In this document: positions 56,231 to 64,000 of the stretch, piece after piece
How positions within the stretch are numbered: position 1 is the first letter of the stretch
Layout: every line of letters starts with the position of its first letter
NCBI GenBank assembly: GCA_964057225.1
Contig: OZ059899.1
Span: 20,158,501 to 20,222,500 of the forward strand
Origin: Auanema rhodensis
Lineage: Eukaryota; Nematoda; Chromadorea; Rhabditida; Rhabditidae
DNA: 64,000 nucleotides
Direction of reading: 5' to 3'
Notes under the pieces: model-generated
The model's input: only the letters and a program-made list of their open reading frames with translations
Databases searched by the model: none
Told to the model about the DNA's origin: nothing
Translations under genes and position numbers: made by a program

Positions 56231-58079
56231 ATTAGTCTAAAAACAAATTTTTTTTTGATATTGGTGCATGGTAACCATGACTTTGAAATTTACGTGAACT
56301 TTAATTTATGCTAATTAAACGTACACGTGGTGTGCACTCGGTATGTAACTCGCTTCACGTGTAAGATAAAGAGATGCGGTTTTCAAAATTAGATTACTCA
56401 TGTCCATATTAGTCTAAAAACAAATTTTTATTGATATTGGTGCATGGTAACCATGACTTTGAAATTTACGTGAACTTTAATTTATGCTAATTAAACGTAC
56501 ACGTGGTGTGCACTCGGTATGTAACTCGCTTCACGTGTAAGATAAAGAGATGCGGTTTTCAAAATTAGATTCCCCATGTCCATATTAGTCTAAAAACAAA
56601 TTTTTATTGATATTGGTGCATGGTAACCATGATTTTGAAATTTACGTGAACTTTAATTCATGCTAATTAAATGTACACGTGGTGTGGACTCGGTATGTAA
56701 CTCGCTTCACGTGAAAGATAAAGAGATGCAGTTATCAAAATTAGATTCCCCACGTCCATATTAGTCTAAAAACAATTTTTTACTGATATTGGTGCATGGT
56801 AACCATGATTTTGAAATTTACGTGGACTTTTATTTATGCTAATTAAACGTACACGTGATGTGCACTTGGTATGTAACTCGCTTCACGTGAAAGATGAAGA
56901 GATGCGGTTTTTAAAATTAGATTCCCCATGTCCATATTAGTCTAAAAACAATTTTTTACTGATATTGGTGCATGGTAACCATGATTTTGAAATTTACGTA
57001 AACTTTAATTTAAGCTAATCAAACGTACACGTGGTGTGCTCTCGGTATGTAACTCGCTTCACGCGAAAGATAAAGAGATGCGGTTTTCAAAATTAGATTC
57101 CCCATGTCCATATTAGTCTAAAAACAAATTTTTATTGATATTGGTGCATGGTAACCATGACTTTGAAATTTACGTGAACTTTAATTTATGATAATTAAAC
57201 GTACACGTGGTGTGCACTCGGTATGTAACTCGCTTCACGTGAAAGATAAAGAGATGCGGTTTTCAAAATTAGATTCCCCATGTCCATATTAGTCTAAAAA
57301 CAAATTTTTTTTGATATTGGTGCATGGTAACCATGATTTTGAAATTTACGTGAACTTTAATTTATGCTAATTAAATGTACACGTGGTGTGCACTCGGTAT
57401 GTAACTCGCTTCACGTGAAAGATAAAGAGATGCGGTTTCCAAAATTAGATTCCCCATGTCCATATTAGTCTAAAATCAAATTTTTATTGATATTGATGCA
57501 TGGTAACCATGACTTTGAATTTTACGTGAACTTTAATTTATGCTAATTAAACGTACACGTGGTGTGCACTCGGTATGTAACTCGCTTCACGTGAAAGATA
57601 AAGAGATGCGGTTTTCAAAATTAGATTCCCCATGTCCATATTAGTCTAAAAACAAATTTTTATTGATATTGGTGCATGGTAACCATGACTTTGAAATTTA
57701 CGTGAACTTTAATTTATGCTACATAAATGTACACGTGATGTGCACTTGGTATGTAACTCGCTTCACGTGAAAGATAAAAAGATGCGGTTTTTAAAATTAG
57801 ATTCCCCATGTCCATATTAGTCTAAAAACAATTTTTTACTGATATTGGTGCATGGTAACCATGACTTTGAAATTTACGTGAACTTTAATTTATGCTAATT
57901 AAACGTACACGTGGTGTGCACTCGGTATGTAACTCGCTTCACGTGTAAGATAAAGAGATGCGGTTTTCAAAATTAGATTCCCCATGTCCATATTAGTCTA
58001 AAAACAAATTTTTATTGATATTGGTGCATGGTAACCATGACTTTGAAATTTACGTGAACTTTAATTTATGCTAATTAAA

Positions 58080-60830
58080 CGTACACGTGGTGTGCACTCG
58101 GTATGTAACTCGCTTCACGTGTAAGATAAAGAGATGCGGTTTTCAAAATTAGATTCCTCATGTCCATATTAGTCTAAAAACAAATTTTTATTGATATTGG
58201 TGCATGGTAACCATGATTTTGAAATTTACGTGAACTTTAATTTATGCTGATTAAATGTACACGTGGTGTGCACTCGGTATGTAACTCGCTTCACGTGAAA
58301 GATAAAGAGATGCAGTTATCAAAATTAGATTCCCCATGTCCATATTAGTCTAAAAACAAATTTTTCTTGATATTGGTGCATGGTAACCATGACTTTGAAA
58401 TTTACGTGAACTTTAATTTATGCTAATTAAACGTACACGTGTTGTGCACTCGGTATGTAACTCGCTTCACGTGGAAGATAAAAATATGCGGTTTTCAAAA
58501 TTAGATTCCCCATGTCCATATTAGTCTAAAAACAATTTTTTACTGATATTGGTGCATGGTAACCATGATTTTGAAATTTACGTGAACTTTAATTTATGCT
58601 ACATAAATGTACACGTGATGTGCACTTGGTATGTAACTCGCTTCACGTGAAAGATAAAAAGATGCGGTTTTTAAAATTAGATTCCCCATGTCCATATTAG
58701 TCTAAAAACAAATTTTTATTGATATTGGTGCATGGTAACCATGACTTTGAAATTTACGTGAACTTTAATTTATGCTAATTAAACGTACACGTGGTGTGCA
58801 CTCGGTATGTAACTCGCTTCACGTGTAAGATAAAGAGATGCGGTTTTCAAAATTAGATTCCTCATGTCCATATTAGTCTAAAAACAAATTTTTATTGATA
58901 TTGGTGCATGGTAACCATGATTTTGAAATTTACGTGAACTTTAATTTATGCTGATTAAATGTACACGTGGTGTGCACTCGGTATGTAACTCGCTTCACGT
59001 GAAAGATAAAGAGATGCAGTTATCAAAATTAGATTCCCCATGTCCATATTAGTCTAAAAACAAATTTTTCTTGATATTGGTGCATGGTAACCATGACTTT
59101 GAAATTTACGTGAACTTTAATTTATGCTAATTAAACGTACACGTGTTGTGCACTCGGTATGTAACTCGCTTCACGTGGAAGATAAAAATATGCGGTTTTC
59201 AAAATTAGATTCCCCATGTCCATATTAGTCTAAAAACAATTTTTTACTGATATTGGTGCATGGTAACCATGATTTTGAAATTTACGTGAACTTTAATTTA
59301 TGCTACATAAATGTACACGTGATGTGCACTTGGTATGTAACTCGCTTCACGTGAAAGATAAAAAGATGCGGTTTTTAAAATTAGATTCCCCATGTCCATA
59401 TTAGTCTAAAAACAAATTTTTATTGATATTGGTGCATGGTAACCATGACTTTGAATTTTACGTGAACTTTAATTTATGCTAATTAAATGTACACGTGATG
59501 TGCACTTGGTATGTAACTCGCTTCACGTGAAAGATAAAAAGATGCGGTTTTTAAAATTAGATTCCCCATGTCCATATTAGTCTAAAAACAATTTTTTACT
59601 GATATTGGTGCATGGTAACCATGACTTTGAAATTTACGTGAACTTTTATTTATGCTAATTAAACGTACACGTGGTGTGCACTCGGTATGTAACTCGCTTC
59701 ACGTGAAAGATAAAGAGATGCGGTTTTTAAAATTAGATTCCCCATGTCCATATTAGTCTAAAAACAATTTTTTACTGATATTGGTGCATGGTAACCATGA
59801 TTTTGAAATTTACGTGAACTTTAATTTATGCTAATTAAACGTACACGTGTTGTGCACTCGGTATGTAACTCGCTTCACGTGGAAGATAAAAAGATGCGGT
59901 TTTCAAAATTAGATTCCCCATGTCCATATTAGTCTAAAAACAATTTTTTACTGATATTGGTGCATGGTAACCATGATTTTGAAATTTACGTGAACTTTAA
60001 TTTATGCTACATAAATGTACACGTGATGTGCACTTGGTATGTAACTCGCTTCACGTGAAAGATAAAAAGATGCGGTTTTTAAAATTAGATTCCCCATGTC
60101 CATATTAGTCTAAAAACAAATTTTTATTGATATTGGTGCATGGTAACCATGACTTTGAATTTTACGTGAACTTTAATTTATGCTAATTAAATGTACACGT
60201 GATGTGCACTTGGTATGTAACTCGCTTCACGTGAAAGATAAAAAGATGCGGTTTTTAAAATTAGATTCCCCATGTCCATATTAGTCTAAAAACAATTTTT
60301 TACTGATATTGGTGCATGGTAACCATGACTTTGAAATTTACGTGAACTTTTATTTATGCTAATTAAACGTACACGTGGTGTGCACTCGGTATGTAACTCG
60401 CTTCACGTGAAAGATAAAGAGATGCGGTTTTTAAAATTAGATTCCCCATGTCCATATTAGTCTAAAAACAATTTTTTACTGATATTGGTGCATGGTAACC
60501 ATGATTTTGAAATTTACGTGAACTTTAATTTATGCTAATTAAACGTACAAGTGTTGTGCACTCGGTATGTAACTCGCTTCACGTGGAAGATAAAAAGATG
60601 CGGTTTTCAAAATTAGATTCCCCATGTCCATATTAGTCTAAAAACAATTTTTTACTGATATTGGTGCATGGTAACCATGATTTTGAAATTTACGTGAACT
60701 TTAATTTATGCTACATAAATGTACACGTGATGTGCACTTGGTATGTAACTCGCTTCACGTGAAAGATAAAAAGATGCGGTTTTTAAAATTAGATTCCCCA
60801 TGTCCATATTAGTCTAAAAACAAATTTTTA
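58080..60830 (+). repeat. 4-monomer (704-bp) higher-order repeats, second stretch, two types
   Basis: GTGTTG markers at 58439, 59143, 59847 and 60551 are each 704 bp apart. The 58.08-59.3 kb part repeats a tetramer with CCTCATG (58156 and 58860), CTGATTAAATG, CAGTTATC and A3T5CTT. From 59.1 kb the tetramer is the type found at 54.5-56.2 kb. Two compositions share one period and join through the common GTGTTG unit. The copy at 60549 has CAAGTG in place of CACGTG. Confidence 0.8.
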
Positions 60831-61240
60831 TTGATATTGGTGCATGGTAACCATGATTTTGAAATTTACGTGAACTTTAATTTATGCTAATTAAATGTAC
60901 ACGTGGTGTGCACTCGGTATGTAACTCGCTTCACGTGAAAGATAAAGAGATGCGGTTTTCAAAATTAGATTCCCCGTGTCCATATTAGTCTAAAAACAAA
61001 TTTTTATTGATATTGGTGCATGGTAACCATGACTTTGAATTTTACGTGAACTTTAATTTATGCTAATTAAACGTACACGTGGTGTGCACTCGGTATGTAA
61101 CTCGCTTCACGTGAAAGATAAAGAGATGCGGTTTTCAAAATTAGATTCCCCATGTCCATATTAGTCTAAAAACAAATTTTTATTGATATTGGTGCATGGT
61201 AACCATGACTTTGAAATTTACGTGAACTTTAATTCATGCT

Positions 61241-63080
61241 ACATAAATGTACACGTGATGTGCACTTGGTATGTAACTCGCTTCACGTGAAAGATAAAAA
61301 GATGCGGTTTTTAAAATTAGATTCCCCATGTCCATATTAGTCTAAAAACAATTTTTTACTGATATTGGTGCATGGTAACCATGACTTTGAAATTTACGTG
61401 AACTTTTATTTATGCTAATTAAACGTACACGTGGTGTGCACTCGGTATGTAACTCGCTTCACGTGAAAGATAAAGAGATGCGGTTTTTAAAATTAGATTC
61501 CCCATGTCCATATTAGTCTAAAAACAATTTTTTACTGATATTGGTGCATGGTAACCATGATTTTGAAATTTACGTGAACTTTAATTTATGCTAATTAAAC
61601 GTACACGTGGTGTGCACTCGGTATGTAACTCGCTTCACGTGAAAGATAAAGAGATGCGGTTTTTAAAATTAGATTCCCCATGTCCATATTAGTCTAAAAA
61701 CAATTTTTTACTGATATTGGTGCATGGTAACCATGATTTTGAAATTTACGTGAACTTTAATTTATGCTAATTAAACGTACACGTGGTGTGCACTCGGTAT
61801 GTAACTCGCTTCACGTGAAAGATAAAGAGATGCGGTTTTCAAAATTCGATTCCCCATGTCCATATTAGTCTAAAAACAAATTTTTATTGATATTGGTGCA
61901 TGGTAACCATGACTTTGAAATTTACGTGAACTTTAATTTATGCTAATTAAATGTACACGTGGTGTGCACTCGGTATGTAACTCGCTTCACGTGAAAGATA
62001 AAGAGATGCGGTTATCAAAATTAGATTTCCCATGTCCATATTAGTCTAAAAACAAATTTTTATTGATATTGGTGCATGGTAACCATGACTTTGAATTTTA
62101 CGTGAACTTTAATTTATGCTAATTAAATGTACACGTGATGTGCACTTGGTATGTAACTCGCTTCACGTGAAAGATAAAAAGATGCGGTTTTTAAAATTAG
62201 ATTCCCCATGTCCATATTAGTCTAAAAACAATTTTTTACTGATATTGGTGCATGGTAACCATGACTTTGAAATTTACGTGAACTTTTATTTATGCTAATT
62301 AAACGTACACGTGGTGTGCACTCGGTATGTAACTCGCTTCACGTGAAAGATAAAGAGATGCGGTTTTTAAAATTAGATTCCCCATGTCCATATTAGTCTA
62401 AAAACAATTTTTTACTGATATTGGTGCATGGTAACCATGATTTTGAAATTTACGTGAACTTTAATTTATGCTAATTAAACGTACACGTGGTGTGCACTCG
62501 GTATGTAACTCGCTTCACGTGAAAGATAAAGAGATGCGGTTTTTAAAATTAGATTCCCCATGTCCATATTAGTCTAAAAACAATTTTTTACTGATATTGG
62601 TGCATGGTAACCATGATTTTGAAATTTACGTGAACTTTAATTTATGCTAATTAAACGTACACGTGGTGTGCACTCGGTATGTAACTCGCTTCACGTGAAA
62701 GATAAAGAGATGCGGTTTTCAAAATTAGATTCCCCATGTCCATATTAGTCTAAAAACAAATTTTTATTGATATTGGTGCATGGTAACCATGACTTTGAAA
62801 TTTACGTGAACTTTAATTTATGCTAATTAAATGTACACGTGGTGTGCACTCGGTATGTAACTCGCTTCACGTGAAAGATAAAGAGATGCGGTTATCAAAA
62901 TTAGATTTCCCATGTCCATATTAGTCTAAAAACAAATTTTTATTGATATTGGTGCATGGTAACCATGACTTTGAATTTTACGTGAACTTTAATTTATGCT
63001 AATTAAATGTACACGTGATGTGCACTTGGTATGTAACTCGCTTCACGTGAAAGATAAAAAGATGCGGTTTTTAAAATTAG
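61241..63080 (+). repeat. 5-monomer (880-bp) higher-order repeat, two units
   Basis: AACTTTTATT at 61401 and 62281, and the rare GGTTATC plus TTTCCC unit at 62010 and 62890, are 880 bp apart, with the same intervening units. Differences seen: C at 61847 (AATTCGATT) against A at 62727. The next expected AACTTTTATT is at 63337, 1,056 bp on, so one extra monomer has been inserted in the third unit. Confidence 0.8.
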
Positions 63081-63906
63081 ATTTCCCATGTCCATATTAG
63101 TCTAAAAACAAATTTTTATTGATATTGGTGCATGGTAACCATGACTTTGAATTTTACGTGAACTTTAATTTATGCTAATTAAATGTACACGTGATGTGCA
63201 CTTGGTATGTAACTCGCTTCACGTGAAAGATAAAAAGATGCGGTTTTTAAAATTAGATTCCCCATGTCCATATTAGTCTAAAAACAATTTTTTACTGATA
63301 TTGGTGCATGGTAACCATGACTTTGAAATTTACGTGAACTTTTATTTATGCTAATTAAACGTACACGTGGTGTGCACTCGGTATGTAACTCGCTTCACGT
63401 GAAAGATAAAGAGATGCGGTTTTTAAAATTAGATTCCCCATGTCCATATTAGTCTAAAAACAATTTTTTACTGATATTGGTGCATGGTAACCATGACTTT
63501 GAACTTTACGTGAACTTTTATTTATGCTACATAAATGTACACGTGATGTGCACTTGGTATGTAACTCGCTTCACGTGAAAGATAAAAAGATGCGGTTTTT
63601 AAAATTAGATTCCCCATGTCCATATTAGTCTAAAAACAATTTTTTACTGATATTGGTGCATGGTAACCATGACTTTGAACTTTACGTGAACTTTTATTTA
63701 TGCTAATTAAACGTACACGTGGTGTGCACTCGGTATGTAACTCGCTTCACGTGAAAGATAAAGAGATGCGGTTTTTAAAATTAGATTCCCCATGTCCATA
63801 TTAGTCTAAAAACAATTTTTTACTGATATTGGTGCATGGTAACCATGATTTTGAAATTTACGTGAACTTTTATTTATGCTAATTAAACGTACACGTGGTG
63901 TGCACT

Positions 63907-64000
63907 CGGTATGTAACTCGCTTCACGTGAAAGATAAAGAGATGCGGTTTTTAAAATTAGATTCCCCATGTCCATATTAGTCTAAAAACAATTTTTTACT
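63907..64000 (+). repeat. Partial monomer at right window edge
   Basis: The last 94 bases are the start of monomer 364 (CGGTATG through the A2T6ACT form of the A/T tract). They are cut by the window edge, not by a biological boundary. The type (AAAG, AAAGAG, GGTTTTTAAAA, A2T6ACT) matches the preceding unit. Confidence 0.95.

Larger units (their letters stand above)
1..64000 (+). repeat. Tandem satellite array, 176-bp monomer, 363 complete copies plus one partial
   Basis: The entire window is a head-to-tail array of one monomer family, all copies in the same orientation. Register points such as the GGTATG at 2, 179, 355, 531, 707 and 63908 give a 176-bp period with occasional 177-bp units. 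No unique DNA, mobile element, gene or inversion interrupts it, and both ends run off the window, so the true array is longer. Each monomer has stop codons in all three frames on each strand (for example TAA at monomer positions 8 and 24 and TAG at 52 on the plus strand), so no reading frame spans much more than one unit. Known biology: long homogeneous arrays of nucleosome-sized repeats are typical of centromeric or pericentromeric heterochromatin. The centromere role here is inferred. The family is not one I recognise; a plant is most likely. Confidence 0.98.

Noticed and set aside
1-64000. Regular repeats as a CRISPR array
   Set aside because: The whole 176-bp unit is repeated. There are no short repeats separated by unique spacers, and no cas genes.
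1-64000. Protein-coding genes or a repeat protein
   Set aside because: Each unit has stops in all three frames on each strand, and 176 is not a multiple of 3, so no frame stays open through successive units.
1-64000. Ribosomal spacer repeats, telomeric repeats or a tRNA-derived repeat
   Set aside because: No rRNA sequence, no TTTAGGG/TTAGGG runs, and no A and B boxes of a Pol III promoter were seen in the monomer.

Overview
The whole window is one uninterrupted tandem satellite-DNA array. A 176-bp, AT-rich monomer (about 34% G+C in the reference copy) repeats head to tail, always in the same orientation, from the first base to the last. In the register that starts at the C/T of (C/T)GGTATG there are 363 complete monomers (1-63906) and a 94-bp partial one (63907-64000). 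The length arithmetic closes exactly: 345 monomers of 176 bp plus 18 monomers of 177 bp, each of the latter carrying a T9 tract, make 63,906 bp. I see no protein-coding gene, RNA gene, transposon insertion, inversion or unique sequence. Every monomer carries stop codons in all three frames on each strand.

Organism: a long, pure, homogenised array with a nucleosome-sized repeat is typical of eukaryotic centromeric or pericentromeric heterochromatin. The monomer length (common among plant centromere satellites, 150-180 bp) and the CpG-to-TpG/CpA variants (expected where CpG is methylated) fit a flowering plant best, but I do not recognise the family. It is not the Arabidopsis 180-bp, human alpha or Brassica CentBr repeat as I know them. 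The species is left open.

Layout. 1-17208: a varied mix of subfamilies with older, imperfect segmental copies at offsets near 10.9 and 11.1 kb. 17209-48683: a very recent tandem duplication of an 89-monomer (15,667-bp) block. Copy A (17209-33016) and copy B (32876-48683) share 141 bp at the junction, and I saw only three differences between them. About 46.5-50.8 kb: an 8-monomer (1,408-bp) higher-order repeat. 50.8-54.5 kb: mixed modules. 54.5-60.8 kb: two stretches of 4-monomer (704-bp) higher-order repeat. 61.2-63.1 kb: a 5-monomer (880-bp) repeat. 63.1 kb to the end: a mix of the same monomer types.

How it works together: shared variants track copying events at every scale, from 2 monomers to 89. 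This is what repeated unequal exchange or replication-based amplification produces. Within the monomer, the features that look kept are two CACGTG palindromes, a 13-bp dyad around GGTAACC, and strong A/T tracts. There is no CENP-B box. The notable content is the amplification history and this motif architecture. I found no new gene system.
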